From Modestobacter versicolor (GTDB lineage: Bacteria > Actinomycetota > Actinomycetes > Mycobacteriales > Geodermatophilaceae): a stretch of DNA of 64,000 bases. Made by a program: the position numbers and the translations under genes. Shown here piece after piece: positions 1 through 9,439 of this stretch. The stretch lies in contig NZ_JACIBU010000001.1 of assembly GCF_014195485.1 (NCBI RefSeq), forward strand, positions 1,736,001 through 1,800,000. The letters run 5' to 3'. The stretch's first letter is position 1. Each line of letters opens with the position of its first letter. The notes under the pieces are model-generated. The model saw only the letters and a program-made list of their open reading frames with translations. It searched no databases and was not told the origin of the DNA.

Positions 1-2
1 AC

Positions 3-1373
3 ATCCGCAACGGCGGCCGGGACGCCGACCTGCGCGAGGCGCTGCTGGCGCGCGGCCGGGAGATCCAGTGGGTGCCCGAGCACATGCGGCACCGCTACGA
101 GAACTGGGTCGAGGGGCTCAACGGCGACTGGCTGATCAGCCGCCAGCGGTTCTTCGGCGTCCCGTTCCCGGTCTGGTACCGGCTGGACGACGAGGGCGAG
201 CCGGACTACACCTCGCCGCTGCTGGCGCCCGAGTCGGCGCTGCCGGTCGACCCCTCCTCCGAGGTGCCCGAGGGGTTCGACGAGTCGCAGCGCGGCGTGC
301 CCGGCGGGTTCATGGCCGACCCCGACGTGATGGACACCTGGGCCACCTCCTCGCTGTCACCGCAGGTGGCCTCGGGCTGGGACACCGACCCGGAGCTGTT
401 CGCGCACGTCTTCCCGATGGACCAGCGGCCGCAGGCGCACGACATCATCCGCACCTGGCTGTTCTCCACCGTCGTCCGGGCGCACTTCGAGCACGGCGCG
501 GTGCCGTGGACGCACGCCACCATCTCCGGCTTCGTGGTCGACCCGGACCGCAAGAAGATGTCGAAGTCCAAGGGCAACGCGACCACGCCGATCGACGTGC
601 TGGAGCGCTACGGCACGGACGCGGTGCGCTGGCGGGCGGCCGGCGCGCGGCCGGGTGCCGACTCGCCGTTCGACGAGGCCCAGATGAAGGTCGGCCGCCG
701 GCTGGCCATGAAGATCCTCAACGTCGGCAAGTTCGTGCTCGGGCTGGGCGCCTCCACCTCGCTCACCTCGGCGCAGGTCACCGAGCCGATCGACCTCGGG
801 CTGCTCAGCCAGCTGGCCCAGGTCGTCGACGAGGCGACGGCGGCGATGGACGCCTACAACTACACCCGCGCGCTCGAGCTCGCCGAGACGTTCTTCTGGT
901 CGTTCTGCGACGACTACGTGGAGCTGGTGAAGACCCGGGCCTACGCCGACGACGCCGGTGCGGAGTCCGCCCAGGCGACGCTGGCGCTGGCGCTCTCGGT
1001 GCAGCTGCGGCTGCTCGCCCCGGTGCTGCCGTTCGTCACCGAGGAGGTCTGGTCCTGGTGGCAGAGCGGCTCGGTGCACCGGGCGCCGTGGCCGACCGCG
1101 ACCGAGCTGCCCACCGGTGGTGACCGCGCCGTGCCGGCGGTGGCCGCCGAGGCGCTGGCCGCGGTGCGCAAGGCGAAGTCGGAGGCCAAGCAGTCGATGC
1201 GGGCCGACGTCGCCACCGCCACGGTGACCGCACCGGCCGCGCAGGTGGCGCTCGTCGAGGCCGCGCGCCGCGACCTGACCTCCGCCGGGCGGATCCAGGA
1301 GCTGACCGTCGTCGCCGGCGAGGGCCCGCTGACCGTGGACGTGGTGCTCGCCGAGCTCCCCGCCGAGGGGTGA
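3..1373 (+). CDS. valS: Valyl-tRNA synthetase, C-terminal part (5' truncated by window)
   Basis: Charges tRNA-Val with valine in the cytoplasm. The window opens inside the gene, so the amino half with the HIGH motif is not visible. What remains shows the end of the class I Rossmann core, with NWVEGLNGDWLISRQRFFG near the left edge, which is typical of ValRS. The KMSKS loop (KKMSKSKGN) follows at about 552-578, then the all-helical anticodon-binding domain. The reading frame is open to the left edge. The TGA stop overlaps the GTG of the next gene (GTGA), so the membrane protein downstream is probably co-translated. I see nothing abnormal in the visible part. Confidence 0.96.
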   Translation: MRNGGRDADLREALLARGREIQWVPEHMRHRYENWVEGLNGDWLISRQRFFGVPFPVWYRLDDEGEPDYTSPLLAPESALPVDPSSEVPEGFDESQRGVPGGFMADPDVMDTWATSSLSPQVASGWDTDPELFAHVFPMDQRPQAHDIIRTWLFSTVVRAHFEHGAVPWTHATISGFVVDPDRKKMSKSKGNATTPIDVLERYGTDAVRWRAAGARPGADSPFDEAQMKVGRRLAMKILNVGKFVLGLGASTSLTSAQVTEPIDLGLLSQLAQVVDEATAAMDAYNYTRALELAETFFWSFCDDYVELVKTRAYADDAGAESAQATLALALSVQLRLLAPVLPFVTEEVWSWWQSGSVHRAPWPTATELPTGGDRAVPAVAAEALAAVRKAKSEAKQSMRADVATATVTAPAAQVALVEAARRDLTSAGRIQELTVVAGEGPLTVDVVLAELPAEG

Positions 1374-2236
1374 GCGCAGCGCTCCCCCGGCCCGAGGGCT
1401 GGGGTCCGCGTCCGGGTCTGGGCACCGGCCGGCGTGCCGTGCTGCTGGTGCTGGTCGTGCTCGGCCTGGCCGCCGCGGCGTGGGCGCGCACGGCGTCGCG
1501 CGGCTGGGGGCTGGCCGCGCTGGGGGTCGTCGTCGTGCTCGCGGCGATCGTGCTCACCGTGCGGCCGCGGCCGGCGACCCGGCTGCCGGAGACCGGCGAG
1601 CTGGAGGTCGGCGGGCGGCGGGTGACCGGGCTGGTGCTGCCGCTGCGCCGGCCGTCGGGGGCGCAGGCGCTCGGGGTGGCGGTGCTGGCGGTGCTGTTCC
1701 TTGGCGCCGCCGTCGTCACGTTCGTGACCCAGCGCCCCGCACCGCCCGACGCGGTGTTCGGGATGGTGCTGCTGGCGGTGTTCGGGGTGCTGTTCGCGGT
1801 GGCCGCGCTGGCGCTGTGGGCGGCTTCGGGCCGGGTGCCCTACGTCGGGCTCACGCCGACCCACCTGCTGGTCTTCCAGGAGACGGCGCAGGTCGAGGTG
1901 CCGTGGTCGGACCTGGCCGGTGTGGCGCCGGTGGTGGCGCGCACGGGTGCGAGCCCGCTGCCCGACGCGGTGGGCAGCTGGGTGGCGGTGCGGGTGCGGA
2001 CCGGCTCGCCCGCGGCGTCCGGGGTGAAGCTGCGGGGGCCGGCGTCCCGCGTGGTGACGCAGGTGCCCGGGCCCACGGGGACGACCACCGCCGCGCTGAT
2101 CGGCGACGTGCACTGGGCCGTCGACCCGGTGCTCGCCTGGTGGACGTTGTCGTACTACGCCGAGCACCCGGCGGAGCGGCGTGAGCTGTCCGGCCCGGCC
2201 GCCGTCGAGCGCGTCACCGCCGGAGACCTCCGCTAG
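1370..2236 (+). CDS. Hypothetical membrane protein, four predicted TM helices
   Basis: A 288-residue protein of unknown function, translationally coupled to valS through a 4-base overlap. Two hydrophobic helices lie near residues 23-39 and 45-64, and two more near 100-120 and 127-152. The last ~130 residues are soluble, with a beta-rich stretch (GLTPTHLLVFQETAQVEVPW) resembling the PH-like domains that follow such helices in many actinobacterial membrane proteins. That resemblance is an impression, not an assignment. No enzyme motif is visible. Confidence 0.75.
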   Translation: MSAALPRPEGWGPRPGLGTGRRAVLLVLVVLGLAAAAWARTASRGWGLAALGVVVVLAAIVLTVRPRPATRLPETGELEVGGRRVTGLVLPLRRPSGAQALGVAVLAVLFLGAAVVTFVTQRPAPPDAVFGMVLLAVFGVLFAVAALALWAASGRVPYVGLTPTHLLVFQETAQVEVPWSDLAGVAPVVARTGASPLPDAVGSWVAVRVRTGSPAASGVKLRGPASRVVTQVPGPTGTTTAALIGDVHWAVDPVLAWWTLSYYAEHPAERRELSGPAAVERVTAGDLR

Positions 2237-2487
2237 CTCGCTCGTCCGCGCACCGTCGGCCCGGTACCCGCCGATCCAGCCCGTGCCCTGGCGGCTAAGG
2301 GGACAACGCCCGACCGCTGTCCACAGATGTCCTCCGCTCGGGCCCGACGCCATCCGCGTCGCCCCAGGCTGGGCCCGTACACGACCTCCGCCGCCTCCTC
2401 GGCCCGACCGGCACGGCGAGCACCCGCACCCTGGCCGCGGCCTCCAGCACCCGCAGCGTCGAACGCTGGACCGCCGAGGGCCGGCTG

Positions 2488-3291
2488 GTGCGGCTGCACC
2501 CCGGCTGGGTCACCGTGCCGGAGCTCGAGCAGGACTGGACGGTGCGCGCCCACGCCGCCACCGGCTACAGCGGCGGGCCGTTGAGCCACCTGAGCGCCCT
2601 GGCCGTGCACCGGCTCGTCGACGTCGAGGTGACCCGCCTGGACGTCACCGTGCCGACCGGACGGCGGGTGCGCACCTCCCGGTGGCTGCGGGTCCACCGC
2701 ACGGAGAGCCGGCTGGGGGTGGTCTCGGCCCGTGGCCTCCCTGCCACGACCATCCCCCGGGCGCTCGTCGACAGCTGGGGCGACGCGCACCGCCCTGGCG
2801 CCGGCCGGCGGCACACCGAGATGGTGCGCGCTGCGCTGATCAGGGCCGTCCGCGAGCGGCGGACCACCACGACGGCGGTGGAGGCCGCCCTCGCCGACCG
2901 ACCCGAGCTCCCCGGGCGCGGCCAGCTCCTCGACCTTCTCGGCCTGCTGGCCGGTGGCTGCCAGAGCGAGCTGGAGGTCTTCGGCGTGCTGCACGTCCTG
3001 TCGGTGCCGGGCCTGCCGCCGTGCGAGCAGCAGCACCGCCTGCTGCTGCCCGACGGCCCCATCCGGCTGGACGCGGCCTGGCCGGAAGTGAGGCTGGCCG
3101 TCGAGCTCGACGGTGCGGCCTTCCACGGCAGCCAGGAGGCGCGAGAGCGGGACCTCCAGCGGGACGCCGCACTCGCCGCCCGTGGGTGGCTGGTCCTCCG
3201 GTTCAGCCACCGCCGGCTGACCCGGCACCCCGCGGCCTGCCAGGCGCAGATCGCCGCGGTCTACCGGGCCCGCCTGACCGCTGGCCACTGA
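2488..3291 (+). CDS. DUF559-type protein (AbiEi-like HTH plus Vsr-like nuclease fold)
   Basis: The C-terminal half (about residues 165-260) has the DUF559/Vsr-like pattern: LDAAWPEVRLAVELDG, then AFHGSQEARERDLQRDAAL and GWLVLRFSH, the fold of very-short-patch-repair endonucleases. Family members usually begin with a winged helix like that of AbiEi antitoxins. Such a helix is encoded in frame upstream (about 2380-2487, RTLAAASSTRSVERWTAEG), but that stretch contains no ATG, GTG or TTG after the in-frame TAA at 2296. The first canonical start is the GTG at 2488, inside the HTH. Either translation begins at a rare codon upstream or the gene has lost its start. Substrate unknown; these proteins are common and single-copy in actinobacteria. 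Confidence 0.7.
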   Translation: MRLHPGWVTVPELEQDWTVRAHAATGYSGGPLSHLSALAVHRLVDVEVTRLDVTVPTGRRVRTSRWLRVHRTESRLGVVSARGLPATTIPRALVDSWGDAHRPGAGRRHTEMVRAALIRAVRERRTTTTAVEAALADRPELPGRGQLLDLLGLLAGGCQSELEVFGVLHVLSVPGLPPCEQQHRLLLPDGPIRLDAAWPEVRLAVELDGAAFHGSQEARERDLQRDAALAARGWLVLRFSHRRLTRHPAACQAQIAAVYRARLTAGH

Positions 3292-3343
3292 CCCGCCACC
3301 CGGCGAGCGCCCCTGGCGGCTGGGAGGTCGACGCCCGGAACGG

Positions 3344-3379
3344 CGACGGCCCGCTCCCCAGCAGGGGAACGGGCCGTCG
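3344..3379. terminator. Bidirectional hairpin between DUF559 gene and clpX
   Basis: An inverted repeat of 15 matches in 16 positions with an AGCA loop lies between two convergent stop codons (3291 and 3402). There is no T-run, as is usual in high-GC actinobacteria. Confidence 0.75.
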
Positions 3380-3401
3380 GTCGTTCGGAGCTGCGTGCGA
3401 C

Positions 3402-4676
<1,275 letters not shown>

Positions 4677-4810
4677 CTGGCTGACCTCCACCTCGAGTGG
4701 GACGGCTCTGCCGCTGCCCCTGGTACGTGCGTTTCGTTGCCCTTGCCGACGCCTTCGCATCTGGCGTCCGTCGTCCCTGCGGTGCTGACCGGGGAATCGG
4801 GCGTTCGCCG

Positions 4811-4836
4811 AACCTACCCGGCTGCACCGACGTTCC
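4811..4836 (-). promoter_or_regulatory. Candidate SigR/SigH-type promoter of clpX
   Basis: On the minus strand GGAAC (4836-4832) is followed after exactly 18 bases by GTT (4813-4811), the GGAAY-N18-GTT layout of thiol-oxidative-stress sigma factors. In Streptomyces clp genes belong to the SigR regulon, which makes the match plausible. It is a pattern match only. A short perfect palindrome, GTTCGCCGAAC, overlaps the downstream side (4803-4813). Confidence 0.4.
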
Positions 4837-4941
4837 GGAGCAGTGACGCACCCCGGTCGTCCGGCCCGCAACACCCGCCTCGCCGCTCCCCCGTGACCCG
4901 GTGGAGTGGCTGGGACCGACCCCGGCGGAGATGCGGCAAAC

Positions 4942-4984
4942 GGTACGGGCCGAGAGCGCGACACGCGCGGCCTCGGCCCGTACC
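4942..4984 (-). terminator. clpP2 terminator hairpin
   Basis: A 13-bp perfect stem (GGTACGGGCCGAG paired with its complement), extended by a second GC stem, begins ten bases past the clpP2 stop. It separates clpP1P2 from clpX. Confidence 0.7.
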
Positions 4985-4993
4985 GCCACCGGA

Positions 4994-5623
4994 TCAGGCG
5001 GGGAGGGCGTTGAGCTTCCGGCTGGCGATGACCTGGTCGACGATCCCGTAGTCCTTGGCCTGCTGGGCCGTGAGGATCTTGTCGCGGTCGATGTCGGCCC
5101 GGACCTGCTCGGGGGTCTGGCCGGTGTGCCGCGCCAGGATGTTCTCCATCTGCGTGCGCACCCGCTCGATCTCCGCGGCGTGGATCTCCAGGTCGGTGAC
5201 CTGGCCGCCGGCCTCGCCGGAGGGCTGGTGGATCAGCACCCGGGAGAACGGCAGCGCCAGGCGCTTGCCCGGCGTGCCGGCCGCGAGCAGGACGGCGGCC
5301 GCGGAGGCGGCCTGGCCCATGCAGACGGTCTGGATGTCGGGCCGGACGAACATCATCGTGTCGTAGATGGCCGTCAGCGCGGTGAACGAGCCACCGGGGC
5401 TGTTGATGTACATCGTGATGTCGCGGTCGGGGTCGTTGGACTCCAGCGTGATCAGCTGGGCCATGACGTCGTTCGCCGACGCGTCGTCGATCTGCACCCC
5501 GAGGAAGATGATGCGCTCCTCGAAGAGCTTGTTGTAGGGGTTCGACTCCTTCATGCCGTAGCTCGTGCGCTCCACGAAGGAGGGCAGGATGTACCGGCTG
5601 GAGGGCATCTCGAAGTTGCTCAT
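4994..5623 (-). CDS. clpP2: ATP-dependent Clp protease proteolytic subunit 2
   Basis: Serine peptidase subunit of the actinobacterial ClpP1P2 hetero-tetradecamer. The 209 residues carry S107 (in MGQAAS), H132 (in IHQPSG) and D181 (in DRDKILTA) as the catalytic triad. The ATG at 5623 is preferred: GGAG lies eight bases upstream, inside the clpP1 end. An in-frame GTG at 5629 would overlap the clpP1 stop but has poor SD spacing. It forms an operon with clpP1, which ends at 5626, so the two are tightly coupled, as expected for subunits of one complex. Confidence 0.97.
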   Translation of the reverse strand: MSNFEMPSSRYILPSFVERTSYGMKESNPYNKLFEERIIFLGVQIDDASANDVMAQLITLESNDPDRDITMYINSPGGSFTALTAIYDTMMFVRPDIQTVCMGQAASAAAVLLAAGTPGKRLALPFSRVLIHQPSGEAGGQVTDLEIHAAEIERVRTQMENILARHTGQTPEQVRADIDRDKILTAQQAKDYGIVDQVIASRKLNALPA

Positions 5624-5625
5624 GG

Positions 5626-6276
5626 TCACTTCTCCGGTCCGTCGGTGACCGGGTTGTCGGTCGCGGTCATGGTGTCTGCGCGGGTGACGACGTGGTCGAC
5701 GAAGCCGTACTCCAGCGCCTCCTTGGCGGTGAACCAGCGGTCGCGGTCGGAGTCCTTGGCGATCTGCTCGACCGGCTGGCCGGTGTGCAGCGCCTGGAGC
5801 TCGTTGAGCTCGACCTTGGTGCGCCGGAACAGGTCGGCCTGGATCGCGATGTCGGAGGCGGTGCCGCCGACGCCGGCCGAGGGCTGGTGCATCATGATCC
5901 GCGCGTGCGGCAGGGCGTAGCGCTTGCCCTTGGCACCGGCGGTGAGCAGGAACTGGCCCATCGAGGCGGCCAGGCCCATGCCGTAGGTCGCGACGTCGCA
6001 GTCGATGAACTGCATCGTGTCGTAGATCGCCATGCCCGCGGTGACCGAGCCACCGGGCGAGTTGATGTACAGGTGGATGTCGCGCTTGGGGTCCTCGGCG
6101 GACAGCAGCAGCATCTGGGCGGCCAGCTGGTTGGCGATCACGTCGTCGACCTGGCTGCCGAGGAAGATGATCCGCTCGCGCAGCAGGCGCTCGTAGACGG
6201 AGTCGCCGAGGTTCATCATCGAGCCGCCCGCGCGCATCAGCGGCGCGCTGGCGGTGATCAGGTCTGAGTTGCTCAC
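5626..6276 (-). CDS. clpP1: ATP-dependent Clp protease proteolytic subunit 1
   Basis: Partner subunit of ClpP2 in the mixed ClpP1P2 ring. Triad S105 (GLAASMG), H130 (MMHQPS) and D179 (SDRDRWF) is complete in 216 residues. The start is GTG at 6276, with GGAGGT about ten bases upstream. First gene of the clpP1-clpP2 operon. A sequence identical to the published ClgR operator pattern lies about 195 bases upstream, just before a plausible -10 hexamer. Confidence 0.97.
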   Translation of the reverse strand: MSNSDLITASAPLMRAGGSMMNLGDSVYERLLRERIIFLGSQVDDVIANQLAAQMLLLSAEDPKRDIHLYINSPGGSVTAGMAIYDTMQFIDCDVATYGMGLAASMGQFLLTAGAKGKRYALPHARIMMHQPSAGVGGTASDIAIQADLFRRTKVELNELQALHTGQPVEQIAKDSDRDRWFTAKEALEYGFVDHVVTRADTMTATDNPVTDGPEK

Positions 6277-6425
6277 GGGTGCGGTGACCTCCGTAGGACT
6301 GCGGTGCAGTCGGTCTCGTGGAACGGGTTGGCCGGTGGTCGGGGGGCGACCGACGACGCCGCGGACGGCCTCTCGGTGCCGGTCGTCGTCAGTGCGGCCT
6401 CGGGGATCGCCTCGGTGTCACGTCG

Positions 6426-6431
6426 ACCCTA
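6426..6431 (-). promoter_or_regulatory. Candidate -10 hexamer of clpP1
   Basis: TAGGGT on the minus strand, a TANNNT-type -10 box with no good -35, as expected of an activator-dependent promoter. The ClgR-like site centred at 6478 would sit near position -58. Confidence 0.35.
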
Positions 6432-6470
6432 ACGCGCACCCCTGACCGCTTCCTCCCGGTCGGGGCCGGT

Positions 6471-6484
6471 GTTCGCCGTGGGCG
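6471..6484. promoter_or_regulatory. Candidate ClgR operator upstream of clpP1P2
   Basis: GTTCGC-CGTGG-GCG matches the GTTCGC-N5-GCG operator reported for ClgR, the activator of clp and lon genes in Streptomyces. Its position upstream of the clpP1 -10 box fits activation. Pattern match only. Confidence 0.45.
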
Positions 6485-6512
6485 CAGCGGGGCGTGGGCG
6501 GGGCCGGGAACG

Positions 6513-6553
6513 ACCGCGCCGCCCGCACCCGGGGAGGGTGCGGGCGGCGCGGT
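6513..6553 (-). terminator. tig terminator hairpin
   Basis: An 18-bp perfect stem with a GGGGA loop lies 14 bases after the tig stop and separates it from clpP1. Confidence 0.8.
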
Positions 6554-6566
6554 GTGCCGGTGGGGC

Positions 6567-8018
6567 TCAGGGCTTGTCGGTGCTGCCCTCGGCGTCGTCG
6601 ACCGCCGCCTCGGCGTCAGTGACGACCTCGTCGGTGCCCTCGGCGTCGGCGTCGGCCTCATCAGCGGCCGCGTCGTCGGACGGGGCGGCGACGGTGCGCG
6701 GGCGCAGCGCCTCCAGGTCGACGACGTTGCCCGACTCGTCGGTGATCGTCGTCTCCTCGAGCAGCTGGGCCAGCGCCTTGGTGCGGCGGACGTCCGCGAC
6801 GAAGTCGGCGATGTTGTTGCCCTGCTGCAGCTGCTGGGCGTACTGCTCCGGGCTCACCCGGTTGCGCTGGGCCTGCGCCATGATCTGCGCGGAGAGGTCC
6901 TCGTTGTCGACGGTGACCTCACGGGCGTCGGCGATCGAGTCCAGGATGAACTGGGTCTTGACGGCCTTCTCCACGTTCTCGCGCAGCTCGGCGTCGTACT
7001 CCTCGCGGCCGCCCTCGATGCCGGCGGCGGAGAAGTAGGCGTCCCAGTCCATGCCGGCCTGCTGGAGCTCGCGCTCCATGGCCTGGCTCCGCCAGGCGAG
7101 CTCCTGGGTGACCATGTTCTCCGGCACCGGGACCTCGATGGTCTCGAGCAGGTGCTCGACCAGCTTGTCGCGGGCCTGCGCCCCCTGCTGGAGCACCTTG
7201 GTGCGGGAGAGCCGGGTGCGGACGTCGTCGCGCAGCTCGGCGAGGGTGTCGAACTCGCTGGCGATCGAGGCGAACTCGTCGTCCAGCTCGGGCAGCTCCT
7301 TGGCCTTGACCGAGCGCACCGTCACGGTGACCTCGGCCTCCCGGCCGGCGTCCTCGCCCGACAGCAGCGCGGTGCTGAAGGTGGCGCTCTCGTCGGCGGA
7401 CAGCCCGCGGACGGCCTCGTCGAGGCCGGCCATCAGGCCGCCCGAGCCGACCTCGTAGGACATGCCGGTGGTGCTGCCGTCCTCGAGGACCTGGCCGTCG
7501 AGGGTGGCCTCCAGGTCGATGGAGACGAAGTCGCCGTCCTCGGCCGCGCGCTCGACGCCGGACAGGGTGGCGAAGCGCTCGCGCATGACCGACACCTGCG
7601 CGTCGATCTCCTCGTCGCTGACCTCGACGTCGTCGACGGTCACCGCCAGGGAGTCCAGCGAGGGGAGCTCGAGGGTGGGGGCGACGTCGACCTCGGCGGT
7701 GAACGCCAGGGCCTCGCCGTCGTCGAGGCGGGTGACCTCGACGTCGGGCTGGCTGATCACGCGGACCTGGTTCTCGCGGACGGCCTCGGAGTAGACCTCG
7801 GGGACGGCGTGCTGGACGACCTGCTCCAGGACGACGGGGCGGCCGATCCGCTGGTCGAGCACGCGGTTCGGGACCTTGCCGGGGCGGAAGCCGGGAACGC
7901 GCACCTGGCGGCCGAGCTCCTTGTAGACCTCACCGAAGGCGTGGTCCAGGTCGCTCCACGGCACCTCGATCGCGAGCCGGACCCGGGTCGGGCCCAGGTT
8001 CTCGATGGTGCTCTTCAC
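6567..8018 (-). CDS. tig: Trigger factor, ribosome-associated chaperone
   Basis: Binds nascent chains at the ribosome exit tunnel and assists folding. The ribosome-binding tail carries the signature GFRPGKVPNRVLDQRIG near residue 45, followed by the FKBP-type PPIase domain and the long helical C-terminal domain. The protein is 483 residues with an acidic, Ala/Asp/Glu-rich tail of about 40 residues, longer than most. I chose GTG 8018 because the protein then starts MKSTIENLGPTRV, and GAGGAG lies nine bases upstream. The upstream open frame runs over the tRNA and is not coding. Next to clpP1P2, as in mycobacteria. Confidence 0.96.
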   Translation of the reverse strand: MKSTIENLGPTRVRLAIEVPWSDLDHAFGEVYKELGRQVRVPGFRPGKVPNRVLDQRIGRPVVLEQVVQHAVPEVYSEAVRENQVRVISQPDVEVTRLDDGEALAFTAEVDVAPTLELPSLDSLAVTVDDVEVSDEEIDAQVSVMRERFATLSGVERAAEDGDFVSIDLEATLDGQVLEDGSTTGMSYEVGSGGLMAGLDEAVRGLSADESATFSTALLSGEDAGREAEVTVTVRSVKAKELPELDDEFASIASEFDTLAELRDDVRTRLSRTKVLQQGAQARDKLVEHLLETIEVPVPENMVTQELAWRSQAMERELQQAGMDWDAYFSAAGIEGGREEYDAELRENVEKAVKTQFILDSIADAREVTVDNEDLSAQIMAQAQRNRVSPEQYAQQLQQGNNIADFVADVRRTKALAQLLEETTITDESGNVVDLEALRPRTVAAPSDDAAADEADADAEGTDEVVTDAEAAVDDAEGSTDKP

Positions 8019-8109
8019 GGTACAGCGCTCCTCTGGAAGGGGGACGGACGGTGGGCGCGACGCTGTCCGCGTCGCAGCACCCCACGAGTCTAGAGACGTC
8101 GTCGGACTG

Positions 8110-8183
8110 TCGGGGTGGCGGGATTTGAACCCACGGCCCCCCGCTCCCAAAGCGGGTGCGCTACCAAGCTGCGCCACACCCCG
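8110..8183 (-). tRNA. tRNA-Pro (UGG)
   Basis: Full cloverleaf on the minus strand: acceptor CGGGGTG pairs with CACCCCG (7 bp), anticodon stem CCCGC/GCGGG encloses the loop TTTGGGA with anticodon TGG, and the T loop is GTTCAAATC. Discriminator A; CCA is not encoded. It lies just upstream of tig on the same strand and may be co-transcribed with it. Confidence 0.95.
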
Positions 8184-8247
8184 TGGCGGCCTGAGTCTAG
8201 GCACGTCGGCGCCCGGTACCCTGTGCAGGCACCTCAGCGGTGCGCTC

Positions 8248-8321
8248 GCGGGTGTAGCTCAATGGTAGAGCCCCAGCCTTCCAAGCTGGCCATGCCGGTT
8301 CGATCCCGGTCACCCGCTCCA
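8248..8321 (+). tRNA. tRNA-Gly (UCC), 3' CCA encoded
   Basis: Acceptor GCGGGTG pairs with CACCCGC, anticodon stem CCAGC/GCTGG encloses CTTCCAA with anticodon TCC, and the T loop is TTCGATC. The mature 3' end is at 8318 and CCA is encoded at 8319-8321. The 3' half is repeated, degenerate, at 14941-14992, so this gene looks like the attachment site of an integrated element. As I recall, mycobacteriophage L5 uses the tRNA-Gly next to tig in mycobacteria. Confidence 0.95.
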
Positions 8322-8322
8322 C
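8271..8322 (+). repeat. Left attachment-site repeat (tRNA-Gly 3' half)
   Basis: These 52 bases, from the anticodon arm to just past CCA, match 14941-14992 in 47 positions, including an identical 27-base core (8285-8311 and 14955-14981). Confidence 0.8.
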
Positions 8323-8856
8323 ACATCGGTGTCGCCGGACACCCGTGAACGGTGTCCTGCGACGTCCTTCTCACGGCCGCCCGTCATCAGATCGGTGGTA
8401 TCGCCACGGACGCGTCGGGCTTCGAGCTTCGTCCCGACGGTGCCCGACCTCGGACAACGCCGGGAGCGGGCGCTCCGGCCGCCCGTGGTGTGGAGCGGCA
8501 GGACCTGACCGCAGCAGCCCCCCGCGGAGGGTTTGCGGCTCGTCCAGGAGTCGTTCCGGGGACTCCGGGTCCGGGCGACGTCGGGGGCGGTGGGACCTGG
8601 TCAGGTTCCACCGGCACAACCCCTCTGGTGGCCGGACGCGTCACAGCACCTCTGGGCACCGCGCTGCTCGCGACTCTTCGCCGCTGACCCGCCGCACTTC
8701 CGGGTGGCGAGGGAAACGCTCGGGGGCCCTGTCGCACCCCGGGACCACCGGGGACCTGCCTCGGGTCACCGACCACTCATAACGTCGACCTGGCTCGCGT
8801 GAGCCACCGCGAAAGACCACCACAGTCCCGTGGGGACAGCAGAGATGGGGACAGCC
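8322..8856. other. Non-coding stretch right of tRNA-Gly
   Basis: About 530 bases in which I find no convincing gene on either strand; open frames here look like GC-driven shadows. A small hairpin (GGTGTC-GCC-GGACACC) lies directly after the tRNA. A TAACGT hexamer near 8781 could be the -10 box of the SnoaL gene. The stretch may hold decayed island sequence. Confidence 0.5.
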
Positions 8857-9252
8857 ATGGCCGACTTCGACATCCACGCCTTCTACACCGACTACATCGC
8901 AGCCCTCAACGACCGCCGGTTCGAGGACATGGACGAGTTCGTCGCCGACGAGGTGACCCTGAACGGCCAGCGCGGCACCCGTAGTGCCGTCGTCGCGGAT
9001 CAGCGGGGCATCGTCGACGCCGTTCCGGACTTCCACTGGGAGGTGCAGGAGATCCTCGTCGACGGCGACCGGGCCGGGGTGCGCCTGGTCAACACCGGCA
9101 CGCCGGTCAAGGAGTGGCACGGCGCGCCCGCGAGCGGCGCGTCCTTCCGGATCGTCGAGATGGCGATCTACCGCATCGAGAACGGCCGGTTCGTCGACAT
9201 GACCTTCATCCACGACACCGCGGACGCCGACCGCCAGCTCCGCGCAGCCTGA
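8857..9252 (+). CDS. SnoaL-like / ester-cyclase family protein
   Basis: A 131-residue NTF2-fold protein of the SnoaL polyketide cyclase-like or 'ester cyclase' family: YTDYIAALNDRRFEDMDEFV at the N terminus, then DFHWEVQEILVDGDRAGVRL and FVDMTFIHDTADADRQL at the end. Family members are small cyclases, isomerases or ligand binders, and the substrate cannot be told. I chose ATG 8857, preceded by GGGGA. An in-frame ATG at 8845 and GTG at 8830 exist, and the ten-base TGGGGACAGC is duplicated there (8831-8840 and 8846-8855), giving two tandem SD-like sites. First gene of the putative island, followed by a strong hairpin. Confidence 0.8.
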   Translation: MADFDIHAFYTDYIAALNDRRFEDMDEFVADEVTLNGQRGTRSAVVADQRGIVDAVPDFHWEVQEILVDGDRAGVRLVNTGTPVKEWHGAPASGASFRIVEMAIYRIENGRFVDMTFIHDTADADRQLRAA

Positions 9253-9288
9253 CCTCTCGAGGCACTGCCTCGCGGTCTGCCGCCAGGT

Positions 9289-9325
9289 CCGGGATCCCGC
9301 GCAGCGTCGCTGCGCGGGATCCCGG
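9289..9325. terminator. Near-perfect 37-base palindrome, terminator-like
   Basis: Two 18-base arms are exact inverted repeats around a single central base, 36 bases after the SnoaL stop. It would form a very stable hairpin and likely ends that transcript. Confidence 0.7.
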
Positions 9326-9439
9326 CTGCTGGGGCGGTCGGTGGCGCGTCCGCCGTCCGAGGGGCCTCAGCCGTCGACAGGACCGGACGACGACGGGGCA
9401 CGACGTCCGAGACCTGCGTTCCACGAGAGGATCAGTGAG

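Larger units (their letters stand above)
4677..4993. other. Intergenic region between clpP2 and clpX
   Basis: This 317-base gap holds the clpP2 terminator hairpin (4942-4984), a candidate SigR/SigH-type promoter reading toward clpX (4811-4836) and an apparent 5' leader of about 125 bases. No further gene is seen. Confidence 0.7.

Noticed and set aside
8322-8829. Integrase or excisionase remnant next to tRNA-Gly
   Set aside because: All six frames were read; no tyrosine-recombinase Arg-His-Arg-Tyr pattern or HTH is recognisable.
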